From contig JAFEBH010000013.1 in NCBI GenBank assembly GCA_018242765.1, forward strand, positions 1 to 64,000: DNA of 64,000 nt. Reading direction: 5' to 3'. The notes below the pieces were generated by a model, which ran no database searches, had not been told where the DNA came from, and worked only from the letters and a program-made list of their open reading frames with translations. A program made the translations under genes and the position numbers. This document shows, one piece after another, positions 25,825 through 37,560 of the stretch. Origin of the DNA: Nitrospira sp. Its GTDB lineage: Bacteria > Nitrospirota > Nitrospiria > Nitrospirales > Nitrospiraceae. The number at the start of each line of letters is the position of its first letter. Positions within the stretch are counted from its first letter, which is position 1.

Positions 25825-26388
25825 TCAGGGCTTCGCTATGTGCTTTCCTTGTAGCGGGTAGTTGGAAACGGATTTCTGCTGGGTTTGCTCTTTCTTGTTG
25901 GCCAGGTAGAGATGCCGGATGTACCAGGCGTAGAGCAACGACAAGAGCACAAAGTTGGGAATGAGGATGCCGGGTGTCATCCATTGCCACCCGTCGAATT
26001 TCCAGTTGGAAAAGGGCCACAGCACCGGGGTCGGGAAAAAGGCATACGTATGCAAGGGCACGTCGGCCAAGACATGCAGTCCCCATGCTCCGAGTTCCCA
26101 GACCGGTCGTTTCAGGAAGAGCCACACGAAGACAAAGACGATGAGAAATACGACGAAACTATGGGTGTAATTGTAGAGTTGATGGACGTATTGAGGAATC
26201 GTCGATTCCGGAGGAGTGCCGTGACTGAAGTCGGGCTTCGACGATAAGCCGAGCGCGGCTGCGATGTACAGGACTCCGAATGAAAGAAGATCGGGCGCCA
26301 TGCCGATGGCGAATGCCAGCCCGAAACTCCATCGGTTCTTGCGACCAAACGCAATCGAACCCCAGAGGCCATGAGAGATGAAGTCCAT
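25825..26388 (-). CDS. Integral membrane protein, DUF457/YdjM-like metal-dependent hydrolase type
   Basis: 187 residues from the ATG at 26388 (AAGGAT ahead of it; GTG at 26418 is an alternative). Opens MDFISHGLWGSIAFGRKNRW, then MAPDLLSFG, NYTHSFVVFLIVFVFVWLF and HVLADVPLHTYAFFP. Conserved His/Asp within four or five membrane helices is the pattern of the YdjM/DUF457 group, annotated as membrane-bound metal-dependent hydrolases with no proven substrate. The C-terminus is hydrophilic and cytoplasmic. Confidence 0.75.
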   Translation of the reverse strand: MDFISHGLWGSIAFGRKNRWSFGLAFAIGMAPDLLSFGVLYIAAALGLSSKPDFSHGTPPESTIPQYVHQLYNYTHSFVVFLIVFVFVWLFLKRPVWELGAWGLHVLADVPLHTYAFFPTPVLWPFSNWKFDGWQWMTPGILIPNFVLLSLLYAWYIRHLYLANKKEQTQQKSVSNYPLQGKHIAKP

Positions 26389-26927
26389 CAAATCCTTATC
26401 ATGAAAGCATAACGGCACTATTCTACTGGGTCGAGTCTCTTCTGGTCCATTGGGGTCTGCTCCGAGGGATCTGGCTTCATGGCGTCGGGGGCAATATCAA
26501 CGAGCCCATGATCAGGGTGCGGTTGAAGTACACGCCGGTCCCACTAGAGATGTAACAAACTAGGGTCAGGCGGCTTTTCCTACGGGACCTTGAACGAGAC
26601 GCGGTTACAGTATTGCCATGTGTGAGATTGCTCTTTCGTCGCGAGAAATGCGAGGTGCTCTCTATCAAGGTGCATCATCAGCGTGGGGTCAGTCGCCTAC
26701 TAAGCCTGATGGGCTGGCTCGTAGAAAAGGTTGACGGCTTTCAGAAATGTGCGCGGGGAGGCTAGTAGACGGTTTCCTGCTATTAGTTGCGTCCTTCTTT
26801 ATGCGCCGTCGTCATGTGTTCCATAAGATCATGAACTGTGTCTCTCCGATGAGATCAGGCTAGGTTTCCCTTGGCTGCTTCGGTATAATCGCCCGACAGA
26901 TTCCGTTCACCCTGGGAGGAGATTCGA
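26389..26927. other. Intergenic region upstream of recA
   Basis: About 540 bases with no gene I can support. Small frames (for example 26477-26668 minus) have irregular composition. It contains the recA promoter near its right end. I looked for an E. coli-type LexA site (CTG-N10-CAG) and a GAAC-N-GTTC-type site and found none that is clear. Confidence 0.45.
26884..26889 (+). promoter_or_regulatory. Consensus -10 hexamer of the recA promoter
   Basis: Exact TATAAT, 39 bases before the recA ATG. No good -35 (TTGACA-like) is seen at 16-18 bases, so a regulated or activator-dependent promoter is possible. The recA ribosome site GGAGGAG is at 26914-26920. Confidence 0.5.
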
Positions 26928-28010
26928 ATGTCCGAAAAAGACGACAAGAAGCGCGCATTGGACTTGGCCTTGTCCCAGATCGAGAAGCAGTATGGGAAAG
27001 GGGCCATCATGAAGCTGGGCGCCGAGGAGAAGGTCGATGTTCCGGCCATTTCGACCGGTTCGCTCGGTCTTGACATTGCCCTTGGAGTCGGCGGGCTTCC
27101 GCGCGGACGGGTAATTGAGATCTTCGGCCCGGAGGCTTCGGGGAAGACCACCATGACGCTGCACTGTATTGCCGAGGTGCAGAAGGTAGGAGGTGTCGCG
27201 GCCTTTATCGATGCCGAACATGCTTTGGACCTGACCTATGCCAAGAAGTTGGGCGTGCAAGCCGATGATCTCCTCGTGTCACAGCCAGATACAGGTGAGC
27301 AGGCCTTGGAGATCGCCGAAACGTTGGTACGTAGCGGGGCGATCGATCTGATCGTCATCGACTCGGTGGCGGCCTTGACGCCACGTGCTGAGATCGAAGG
27401 CGAGATGGGCGATGCCCACATGGGACTCCAGGCGCGACTGATGTCGCAGGCCTTGAGAAAGCTCACCGGTGCGATCTCGAAATCGTTGACGACGGTCATC
27501 TTTATCAATCAAATTCGCATGAAGCTCGGTGTGATGTTCGGCAATCCAGAGACCACGACCGGCGGGAATGCGCTCAAGTTTTATTCCTCCGTCCGCTTGG
27601 ATATTCGACGGGTTGAGTCCATCAAGGAAGGTCAGGATGTGATGGGGAGCCGGGTTCGCGTGAAGGTGGTGAAGAACAAGATGGCGCCGCCGTTTCGCCA
27701 GGCGGAGTTCGACATCATGTTCGCCGAGGGGATTTCCAAAACCGGCGAGCTCGTGGATATGGGGGTCGACAAAAAGATCATTGAAAAGTCCGGTGCCTGG
27801 TATTCCTATAAAGGTGAACGGATCGGTCAGGGACGCGACGCGGCTCGAGAGTTTCTCAAGAACAACGTCGCCGCCGCTCGCGAAGTTGAACAAAAACTGC
27901 GGGAGGCAGCCGGTGTTCCCGCACGTGGTGAGAAGAAGGCTGAGACTAAAGCTGAGACTAAAGAGGACAAGCCGGTTGCGCGAAGCGAGGAAAAGCGGGC
28001 GCATCGGTGA
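26928..28010 (+). CDS. recA: Recombinase RecA
   Basis: 360 residues. Walker [10 protein letters not shown] (about 68-76), the MAW-type [20 protein letters not shown] region, L2-type [20 protein letters not shown]. The C-terminal 35 residues are an acidic/basic tail with two AETK repeats, as is common for the regulatory RecA tail. RecA drives strand exchange and triggers LexA autocleavage. A strong GGAGGAG ribosome site precedes the ATG. recX overlaps its 3' end. Confidence 0.98.
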   Translation: MSEKDDKKRALDLALSQIEKQYGKGAIMKLGAEEKVDVPAISTGSLGLDIALGVGGLPRGRVIEIFGPEASGKTTMTLHCIAEVQKVGGVAAFIDAEHALDLTYAKKLGVQADDLLVSQPDTGEQALEIAETLVRSGAIDLIVIDSVAALTPRAEIEGEMGDAHMGLQARLMSQALRKLTGAISKSLTTVIFINQIRMKLGVMFGNPETTTGGNALKFYSSVRLDIRRVESIKEGQDVMGSRVRVKVVKNKMAPPFRQAEFDIMFAEGISKTGELVDMGVDKKIIEKSGAWYSYKGERIGQGRDAAREFLKNNVAAAREVEQKLREAAGVPARGEKKAETKAETKEDKPVARSEEKRAHR

Positions 28011-28507
28011 CGGGCGGAAGGAACAGGCTCGCCCGCGTGCCACACCCACAAGCCTGGATGAGGTGATCCGGCTCGCGGTTCGTTTTTTAGCGTCGCGAGA
28101 TCGGACCGTTGCTCAGGTCGAACGGTTTCTTCTCTCACGAGGGATTGCCTCTTCCTTTATTGAACCGACGATTTGCCGCTTGACAGACCTCCGGTACCTC
28201 GACGATCTTGCCTATGCTCAGCGATGGGTGGAACGGCGTTTGGCTACCAAGCCGATGGGCCAGGAGCGGCTGAAAGCAGAATTGCAGGCCAAGGGAATTT
28301 CGGATGGCTTGGCCGACGGGGTTCTCACGGAGATCTTTCGTGCTCATGGCGAGGAGGTGTTCGTGAGTCGTGCGATGCAGGCCCTATCTCGTCAGGGGAA
28401 GCGGCTGGCCCCGGTTCACATCGCGCGGTTCCTCCATCAGCGGGGTTTCAGCGACGAGGTGATCGATCGTATGATGACGGAATTCAAGAGAAATGAGGAC
28501 GTTGTCC

Positions 28508-28521
<14 letters not shown>
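27976..28521 (+). CDS. recX: Regulatory protein RecX
   Basis: RecX limits RecA filament growth. The helical RecX triplets are clear: [40 protein letters not shown], then [20 protein letters not shown] near the end. The frame has no ATG near recA's end. I choose TTG 27976, with GAGG upstream, giving 181 residues and a 35-base overlap with recA. A GTG at 28063 would be shorter. The frame is also open further back inside recA. The end overlaps alaS by 14 bases. Confidence 0.85.
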
Positions 28522-31144
<2,623 letters not shown>

Positions 31145-31150
31145 ACTGTC

Positions 31151-31735
31151 ATGGCAACCAGGATCTTAGCCCTCGACTACGGCACCAAGCGGATGGGCGT
31201 GGCGCTCAGCGATGAGCTTGGGTGGACGGCTCAACCGCTTGAAACGTATGAACGGAGGACGCTGGAGCTCGATCTCGCACATATTCAACAGTTGGTGAAC
31301 GCACACGAGGTCCGAGAGGTCTTGATCGGATTGCCGTTACGACTCAATGGCGAAGAAGGACCGGCGGTTCAGGCCGTTCATTGTTTTGTCGACCGGCTCG
31401 GAGAGGTGTTGTCGGTTCCGATCGTTCTGTGGGATGAGCGGATGACGACCCGATCGGCGGAAGAGTTATTGATCGCCGCCGATGTCAGTCGAAAAAAACG
31501 CAAGGGGGTCGTCGATCGTGTCGCTGCGGCGATTCTGTTACAGGGCTATCTTGAAGCTCAGGCGGCTTCACCAAGTCCTGGAACGGAACATCCCTCAGCG
31601 CAGCAGGTAGAGGAAGAGTGGGGAGAGTCGTCGTCGACCGACCAATCGCATGATGCTTCGTGGGATCCTCATCACCGCCGTCACTCTCGTCGTGCTCGCC
31701 GGGGTGGTCGGCTATCTAATGATTCGATGGGCTGA
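31151..31735 (+). CDS. ruvX: Putative pre-16S rRNA nuclease / Holliday junction resolvase-like RuvX (YqgF)
   Basis: 194 residues. YqgF RNase H-like core at 1-140: RILALDYGTKRMGVALSD, GLPLRLNG, LWDERMTTRSAEELL and DRVAAAILLQGYLE. YqgF processes the 16S rRNA 5' end in E. coli. The usual protein ends near 140; the extra 50 residues are Ser/His/Arg-rich (HHRRHSRRARRGG), unlike the family, and lie in the 86-base overlap with mltG, so the tail is probably a by-product of overlap. Six bases after alaS. Confidence 0.9.
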   Translation: MATRILALDYGTKRMGVALSDELGWTAQPLETYERRTLELDLAHIQQLVNAHEVREVLIGLPLRLNGEEGPAVQAVHCFVDRLGEVLSVPIVLWDERMTTRSAEELLIAADVSRKKRKGVVDRVAAAILLQGYLEAQAASPSPGTEHPSAQQVEEEWGESSSTDQSHDASWDPHHRRHSRRARRGGRLSNDSMG

Positions 31736-32732
31736 AGCGCCTGTCCTCTCCGAGGCCGATCATCCTCCTGAGAAGATCGTGGTCATCCCTGAAGGGGCCA
31801 CGTTCAACCAAGCCGCGACCATCCTCGAACGGGAGCAGTTGATCAGGAGTCGATGGGCTTTTCTCATGCTGGGGAAATCCCAGGAGGCGGACCGCAAGAT
31901 TCATCCAGGAGAATATGCGCTTCATGCCGCTATGCCGCCGGCAGAAATTCTGTCAAAGTTTCTGTCCGGTCGCGTCGTGTTGCACCCCATCACGATTCCT
32001 GAAGGCTATGCGATGAGTCAGATTGCTGATGTGTTTGTGGAACAGCACATCACGAACCGGGAGGAATTCCTCAGGCTGGCATCGGACAAGTCGTTTGTGA
32101 AGACGCTGGGAGTGACTGCGGATTCCGTGGAGGGCTACCTCTATCCCGATACCTACCGGTTTGCGAGGCCGACGGCGGCAAAAGACGTGATTCGAGCGAT
32201 GGTGGAGCAGTTGGATCACGTCATGACCGAAGAGTTGAAAGTGCGGGCGAAAGCGATCAACCTCACCGTCCATCAAGTCCTGACCCTTGCCTCGGTGATT
32301 GAAAAAGAAACGGGGGCGGGGGACGAACGACCCCAGATTTCAGCCGTCTTTCATAATCGGTTGAAGAAAAACATTCCGCTACAAAGTGATCCGACCGTCA
32401 TCTACGGGCTGCCGAACTTCGACGGGAATTTGCATAAGAAAGACCTCTCCCACCCCAGCCCCTACAATACCTATCGGTGGGTGGGGTTGCCGCCTGGTCC
32501 GATTGCCAGTCCTGGCGCGGACGCGATTCGCGCGGCTTTGTATCCTGTCCCATCGGCGTACCTGTATTTTGTGTCTCGGAACGATGGGACCCATCAGTTT
32601 TCTGCCACATTGGTTGAACACAATAAGGCGGTGGAAAAGTACCAAAAGCGTCCGTTCCGAAAAGCACCTCATTCGCAGACGTTCATAGTCCCGAAGAGCA
32701 ATGCGATCCATCACGAAGAAGGAGTGTCGTAG
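31650..32732 (+). CDS. mltG: Endolytic transglycosylase MltG
   Basis: 360 residues. One N-terminal membrane helix (about 5-25), a LysM-like region near 40-110, then the YceG/MltG domain: EGYLYPDTYRFARP, ASVIEKETG with catalytic Glu218, DPTVIYGLP, YNTYRWVGLPPGPI. It cuts nascent peptidoglycan strands in the periplasm and sets glycan length. It is translated within the ruvX 3' end and is four bases before deoC. Confidence 0.93.
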   Translation: MMLRGILITAVTLVVLAGVVGYLMIRWAEAPVLSEADHPPEKIVVIPEGATFNQAATILEREQLIRSRWAFLMLGKSQEADRKIHPGEYALHAAMPPAEILSKFLSGRVVLHPITIPEGYAMSQIADVFVEQHITNREEFLRLASDKSFVKTLGVTADSVEGYLYPDTYRFARPTAAKDVIRAMVEQLDHVMTEELKVRAKAINLTVHQVLTLASVIEKETGAGDERPQISAVFHNRLKKNIPLQSDPTVIYGLPNFDGNLHKKDLSHPSPYNTYRWVGLPPGPIASPGADAIRAALYPVPSAYLYFVSRNDGTHQFSATLVEHNKAVEKYQKRPFRKAPHSQTFIVPKSNAIHHEEGVS

Positions 32733-32735
32733 CGC

Positions 32736-33413
32736 ATGTCACGTTGGAACCTTCCTGTACTGATCGACCATACCGTCTTGAGGCCGGAGGCGACGAAGTC
32801 CGATGTGCTTCGGCTCTGTGAGGAGGCGAAGGCCCATGGGTTTACTGTTATTTTTGTCCCGCCTTGTTATGTTGACGAGGCTGCAGCGGCGATCGCGGGT
32901 ACGGATATCCGTCTTGGGATCCCGATCGGGTTTCCCCTGGGTGGACACACGACGAGAACCAAGGTGGCTGAAGCGGTCGAGGCGGTTTCTCGCGGGGCCC
33001 GCGTGTTGGATATGGTGCTGAACGTCAGCCGACTGAAATCAGGAGACCATGACTATGTGCGGATGGATATTGCTGAAGTCGTGAAGGCGACGCCTGGAGT
33101 CGAGCACAAGGTCATCCTTGAGACCTGTTATCTGACGCAGGAAGAAAAACGAACCGCGTGCCATCTCGTCGTGGAGGCTGGAGCAGAGTATGTCAAGACC
33201 TCGACGGGGTTCGGGGCTGCCGGGGCGACTGTTGAGGATGTTCGTTTGATGAAGAATGCCGTGGCAGGAAAGGCCAAGGTGAAGGCTTCAGGCGGGATCC
33301 GAGATTGGGAAACGACTCTTGCGATGCTCGAGGCCGGTGCTGACCGGATTGGCACGAGTGCCAGCCTCACGATTCTTCATCAATGGCACGCATCGTCAAG
33401 CAAAAGCGGATAG
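32736..33413 (+). CDS. deoC: Deoxyribose-phosphate aldolase
   Basis: 225 residues. Schiff-base Lys154 in EYVKTSTGFG; the second Lys in KVKASGGIRD (183). D-x-T near 11 (IDHTVLRPEAT) opens the barrel, as usual. It splits 2-deoxyribose 5-phosphate into acetaldehyde and glyceraldehyde 3-phosphate. deoB, the preceding step, is 600 bases downstream on the same strand, so the pair forms a deoxynucleoside salvage route; no nucleoside phosphorylase is in the window. Confidence 0.95.
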   Translation: MSRWNLPVLIDHTVLRPEATKSDVLRLCEEAKAHGFTVIFVPPCYVDEAAAAIAGTDIRLGIPIGFPLGGHTTRTKVAEAVEAVSRGARVLDMVLNVSRLKSGDHDYVRMDIAEVVKATPGVEHKVILETCYLTQEEKRTACHLVVEAGAEYVKTSTGFGAAGATVEDVRLMKNAVAGKAKVKASGGIRDWETTLAMLEAGADRIGTSASLTILHQWHASSSKSG

Positions 33414-33417
33414 GGCT

Positions 33418-33732
33418 ATGGAAGAGCAGAGACATGTTCCTCGCCATCACGTGGAGTGCTCGGTCACCTTTGTTGTCGAGGATGTTTCAGGAACGGGAAC
33501 GGTCTTCAATCTGTCGCAGGATGGATGTGCGATCGAATCGAGGGTGCCAGTGCCGCCGACAGGCTATGCCTCGCTGTTCATTTCCTTCCCTGGTGATCCT
33601 GATCCGGTCGTCATAGACCTTGCACGGCTTCGGTGGGTGACTCGTTCGGAGTTTGGGTGTGAGTTTCGAATCATGAGCCAGGCCGCACGGAAACGGGTAC
33701 AACGATATCTCGTCATGGATCGTGCAGCCTAG
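33418..33732 (+). CDS. PilZ domain protein (cyclic-di-GMP effector)
   Basis: 104 residues from the ATG at 33418 (four bases past the deoC stop; longer frames overlap deoC). A single PilZ-type beta-barrel: EQRHVPRHHVECSVTFV holds the RxxxR-like motif (RHVPRH), then VFNLSQDGCAIES for the D/NxSxxG motif, and CEFRIMSQAARKRVQRYL at the end. PilZ domains bind cyclic-di-GMP and act on partners. With the HD-GYP protein at 0.4-1.6 kb it points to cyclic-di-GMP control. Confidence 0.87.
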   Translation: MEEQRHVPRHHVECSVTFVVEDVSGTGTVFNLSQDGCAIESRVPVPPTGYASLFISFPGDPDPVVIDLARLRWVTRSEFGCEFRIMSQAARKRVQRYLVMDRAA

Positions 33733-34022
33733 CTGTTGGAGTCCCCGTCCTCTCTGTTCGCTTGATCTTCCTAACGATTCCATCCGTCTCAACATCGACT
33801 CACGGTGATGCGGTTAGGTTAATTGATGATCAAATGAGTCATCCTCCTTGTTTTGCGTCGAGGTGGGATCGGAACCAGGTTGGATGTGGCAGCCTATGGC
33901 GATGCTACGATGGATTGTGCGGACTGCGTTGCCAGAATCCGCTTCTGCTATGTCCGCTTGGATCCTCCTGCCGGTCCCATACGTCTCTATGTCGATGTCC
34001 GCTGAATTGGTAGAGTACGGCG

Positions 34023-35180
34023 ATGATTAAGCGAGTCATCCTCCTTGTCTTGGATGGGTGTGGGGTCGGAGCCTTGCCGGATGCGGCAGACTACGGCGAT
34101 GCTGAGGCGAATACCCTTGTCCATCTTGCTGAGTCCGTCGGGGAACTCAGTCTGCCCAATCTAGAAATGCTTGGTCTTGGCCATATCGCCCAGATCAAGG
34201 GTGTGCGTGCGATGGGGCAACCAAGCGGGTGTTTTGGACGTCTCGCATTCGCGTCGGCGGGGAAAGATTCTGTGGTGGGATATTGGGAAATGAGCGGGGT
34301 CGTACAGCAAGAACGAGCGGCTGTTTGCCGTTCTGGTGTGCCCTCGTCGATTGTGGATATGATCGAGCAGGTGTTCGGTCGAAAGTCGATTGGTAGAGAG
34401 GTGGCTTCGATGGGGGCGATGCTCCGTCGGTATGGCGTGGAGCATATGGCGACGGGGGCGCCGATACTCTGGACCGACGGCGGCGATACCTGTGTGCTGG
34501 CCATGCATGAAGCCATCATGGCCGTGTCTGAATTTCATCATCGATGTCGTGAGGTTCGAAAAACGGCCAAGGAGGCCGGGATTTTTCTTCGTGTTGTCGC
34601 GCAACCGGTGAGTGGCGAACATGATCGACTTCGGCCTCAGGTTGGACGAAAGGATTGTGTGCATGAACCGCCAGGCGTGACGATGTTCGATGTCTTGAGT
34701 CGATCCGGTCAGATTGCGATGGGGGTCGGGAAGGTCTATGATCTCTTCAGTGGTCGTGGATTTACGAAAGCCTTTGCAGTCGCATCGGGGATTGCGGGCG
34801 TGGAGGAAGTGATCGGCATGTTGAACAAGGTTCCGCGTGGGCTCCTTACTGCAAGTGTGGACCTGTGGTCGGAGGAGACGACGCAGATGGCCACGGCTCT
34901 GCAAGAGTTTGATCGTCGGTTACCGGAGTTATTCGAAAAGTTGCGCCTCGGCGATATGGTCATTGTGACGGCTGATCATGGACGAGATGGCTTCTTGTCC
35001 GGCACGACACCGACGCGCGAATATGTTCCGCTCTGTGTCACCGGTCCTAAACTGGCCCAAGGTGTTGATTTGGGGACAAGGACGACGGCTGCGGACGTGG
35101 CGCAGACGATCGCGGAAGCCTTGGGGGCTGATCGAGTACTCCACGGGGAGAGTTTTCTGAATGCGCTGAAGTCGAGATAG
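34023..35180 (+). CDS. deoB: Phosphopentomutase
   Basis: 385 residues, alkaline-phosphatase superfamily. N-terminal metal site LLVLDGCGVGALPDAADYGD, then NTLVHLAESVG, KDSVVGYWEMSGV, and the second metal cluster near the end (TADHGRDGFLSGTTPTREYV). It interconverts deoxyribose 1- and 5-phosphate, feeding DeoC. Length is as expected. A 290-base gap after the PilZ gene with no feature seen may hold its own promoter. Confidence 0.93.
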   Translation: MIKRVILLVLDGCGVGALPDAADYGDAEANTLVHLAESVGELSLPNLEMLGLGHIAQIKGVRAMGQPSGCFGRLAFASAGKDSVVGYWEMSGVVQQERAAVCRSGVPSSIVDMIEQVFGRKSIGREVASMGAMLRRYGVEHMATGAPILWTDGGDTCVLAMHEAIMAVSEFHHRCREVRKTAKEAGIFLRVVAQPVSGEHDRLRPQVGRKDCVHEPPGVTMFDVLSRSGQIAMGVGKVYDLFSGRGFTKAFAVASGIAGVEEVIGMLNKVPRGLLTASVDLWSEETTQMATALQEFDRRLPELFEKLRLGDMVIVTADHGRDGFLSGTTPTREYVPLCVTGPKLAQGVDLGTRTTAADVAQTIAEALGADRVLHGESFLNALKSR

Positions 35181-35271
35181 AGGTGAAGCGTGAGAAGGAA
35201 AACATGAGAGGTGAAAAGGAAGGGGTGAATGGTGAGGAGGACGTCGGGAAAGGCCCGCAGGGAACGCCTAT

Positions 35272-35733
35272 ATGTCGTATGAAGCGAAACTCAAAGAGTT
35301 AGGAGTAACGCTACCCGATCCTCCGAAACCGGTGGCGAATTATGTGCCGGTTGTTCGGGTGGGTGACCTGTTGTTTCTCTCTGGTGTCCTGCCGTCGCGC
35401 GATGGGCAGCTCATCATGACCGGCAAGCTTGGCCAAGAATTGACGATGGAACAGGGGAAAGAGGCCTCACGAGTGGCGGTGCTGAATGGATTGAGTATCA
35501 TTCGGCATGCAGCCGGCTCGCTTGATCGAGTGAGGCAGATCGTCAAAATGGTCGGCCATATCGCCTCGGCTCCTGGATTTACCGATCAGCCCCAGGTACT
35601 GAACGGAGCCTCAGACCTCCTGGTTTCAGTCTTTGGTGATGCCGGTCGACATGCGCGTGTCGCCGTCGGCGCAGCGGAACTGCCCCGCCAGGCTCCCGTG
35701 GAAATCGAATTGATCGTTCAGCTTCTTTCCTAG
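35272..35733 (+). CDS. RidA family protein
   Basis: 153 residues of the YjgF/YER057c/UK114 fold, somewhat longer than canonical RidA (about 125): GDLLFLSGVLPSRDGQLIMT, SIIRHAAGSLDRVRQIVKMV, ARVAVGAAELPRQAPVEIEL. RidA-group enzymes remove reactive enamine/imine intermediates of PLP enzymes. The canonical Arg of RidA's active site, usually in a R-A-V segment, is represented by the R-V-A-V segment (HARVAVGAAEL). Co-directional with deoB, 91 bases downstream of it. Confidence 0.88.
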   Translation: MSYEAKLKELGVTLPDPPKPVANYVPVVRVGDLLFLSGVLPSRDGQLIMTGKLGQELTMEQGKEASRVAVLNGLSIIRHAAGSLDRVRQIVKMVGHIASAPGFTDQPQVLNGASDLLVSVFGDAGRHARVAVGAAELPRQAPVEIELIVQLLS

Positions 35734-35826
35734 CCTGCCTTGACTCTGTAAAAAACCACTTGTTAAAGTCGTGCATGGCGCACGTCATGGATTTCCCCTT
35801 CCCGTTTTTTTTCTGAAAGGTCACCC

Positions 35827-37560
35827 ATGCAACGAATGGCCACGTTCACCACATTCCTCGTGTTGTTGCTTCTGTCAGGCAACCATACGTATGCAGCGGC
35901 TAAGAGTAAGGCGGTCGAGCCCAAGGTGACTGTTGAGCTTTCGACCAACATGACAACTCCCGGCGCGACGGTTACGCTCAGCGGAAAAGGGTTTGGCTCC
36001 TTTAAGTCGACGGCATTCAACAAAGTCACCGTCAATGGGCTGTCGGCTCTGGTGCAACGGTGGGAACCCGAGCTTATTGAGGTCAAAGTTCCGTTCAAGG
36101 CGACCAGCGGGTTCGTCGAGGTCATGATCGGGAAGAAGAAGGTGCTTGGCGGCTTGTTATCGATTGGCACGCCTCAGATCGACGACATTACCCCGACGGA
36201 AGCCGAGCGTGGGGCCACGCTTCAGATCACGGGTCGGCATTTCGGTCTGTCCGCTGGGGCTCGCGATCCCAATACAATGTTCGGTGTGAATGATGTGATC
36301 GTTGGAGGGGTAGTCGTTCGACCGCGGCGTTGGAAGGATGACAAGATTGAGCTGGAGATCCCCGCCAATGCGACGAGCGGCGATGTGGTGGTGCGGTTGG
36401 CCTCCTCAGATCCGCTTCCGGATGGATCCTGTTGTGCGCCTGTTGAATATGTTCGGAGCAATGCTGTTCCGCTGAAACTGAAGCCGCTTATTCGGGTGGA
36501 TCCGATCAGTGGGCCTGTGGGGACGAAGGTGGTGTTATTCGGCCAGGGGTTCGGGCAAGCCAAAGAACGGATGGATGACGGCGTGTTCATCGCTGGAAAA
36601 CCCGCGACGATCGCCCAATGGAAAGACGACGTCATCGTGGTTCATGTCCCACTTGAGGCCGAGTCCGGTCCGCTGATGTTGCGACTACAGGGCCAAGAAC
36701 GGGTGCTGACTCAGTTTACGGTTCATGTTCCCCACATCACGATGCTGAGCCCATCCAGCGCTCCGATTGGAACCTTGCTCAGGATCAGCGGGGAGCATTT
36801 TGGATTTTTTTCGGAGAGTGGGGCGACTCCGTACAACTTCATGGATTTCAATACGGGTCAGAATCGAGTCGAGATCGGTGGGATTCCAGCTGTTATCTAT
36901 CGGTGGAACGATGATCGTATCGACGTGTGGGTGCCATTCAGCGCGAAAAGTGGAAAGGTTATGATCTATCGGAGTGCCACCAAGCCGAATCTCGGAGGGC
37001 TCTGTTGCGCCGAACGGGGGACGGTGGCGATTGAGGCTGGCGACTTCACATTGGTGACGCCCACGGTCGAGACCTATGATCCCAAGTCAGCCGGGTTGGA
37101 CGCGACGGTGACCATTAAGGGGAGCGGGTTTGGGACGTTCTTGAAGACTGCTGAACATGCCGATCTGGGACTCAATCAGAAGGCCTACAAACGGCGATCC
37201 GACATTGAAATCAACGAGCCGGAGGCTAGTGCCACCGTCTTATCAAACGTCTCCCGCACGGAGGTGCTCTTCAACGGCGCAGCGGCGCTGGTGCAGTCGT
37301 GGACAGATCAGGAGATTGTGGTCAAGGTCCCGCATCGCAACCTGTATGGGATCGGAAAAAAAGGTGAATTTTTCGATGATCTTGCCACAGGGCCTCTGGT
37401 GGTCCGTCGGGGATCCTGGGATCTCTTGCCGGATGGCACCTGCTGTTCGCCGAAGAAATGGCTGACAATGGAAGCCGGCCAGTTCACCATCGAGCCGAAG
37501 GGACTTCCCGACGACGGGTATTGGACAAATAACAGGCCAGATGCGAGTACCAGTCAATAA
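35827..37560 (+). CDS. Exported protein with five IPT/TIG domains
   Basis: 577 residues: signal peptide (FLVLLLLSGNHTYAAA), then about five Ig-like IPT/TIG repeats at roughly 32-115, 118-218, 220-305, 308-415 and 418-565. Each opens with P-x-G-(T/A)-x-(V/L)-x-(I/L)-x-G-x-x-F-G and has an (R/Q)-W-x-D-D-x-I-x-V-x-V-P strand. Repeats 2, 4 and 5 carry a vicinal Cys pair (GSCC, LCC, GTCC). Such repeats are adhesive or scaffolding. The stop overlaps the next start (TAATG), so the two are coupled. Periplasmic or surface; function unknown. Confidence 0.85.
   Translation: MQRMATFTTFLVLLLLSGNHTYAAAKSKAVEPKVTVELSTNMTTPGATVTLSGKGFGSFKSTAFNKVTVNGLSALVQRWEPELIEVKVPFKATSGFVEVMIGKKKVLGGLLSIGTPQIDDITPTEAERGATLQITGRHFGLSAGARDPNTMFGVNDVIVGGVVVRPRRWKDDKIELEIPANATSGDVVVRLASSDPLPDGSCCAPVEYVRSNAVPLKLKPLIRVDPISGPVGTKVVLFGQGFGQAKERMDDGVFIAGKPATIAQWKDDVIVVHVPLEAESGPLMLRLQGQERVLTQFTVHVPHITMLSPSSAPIGTLLRISGEHFGFFSESGATPYNFMDFNTGQNRVEIGGIPAVIYRWNDDRIDVWVPFSAKSGKVMIYRSATKPNLGGLCCAERGTVAIEAGDFTLVTPTVETYDPKSAGLDATVTIKGSGFGTFLKTAEHADLGLNQKAYKRRSDIEINEPEASATVLSNVSRTEVLFNGAAALVQSWTDQEIVVKVPHRNLYGIGKKGEFFDDLATGPLVVRRGSWDLLPDGTCCSPKKWLTMEAGQFTIEPKGLPDDGYWTNNRPDASTSQ

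Noticed and set aside
26821..26927. LexA-type SOS box before recA
   Set aside because: No CTG-N10-CAG or GAAC-N-GTTC-type palindrome with the right spacing was found; a different LexA motif cannot be excluded.
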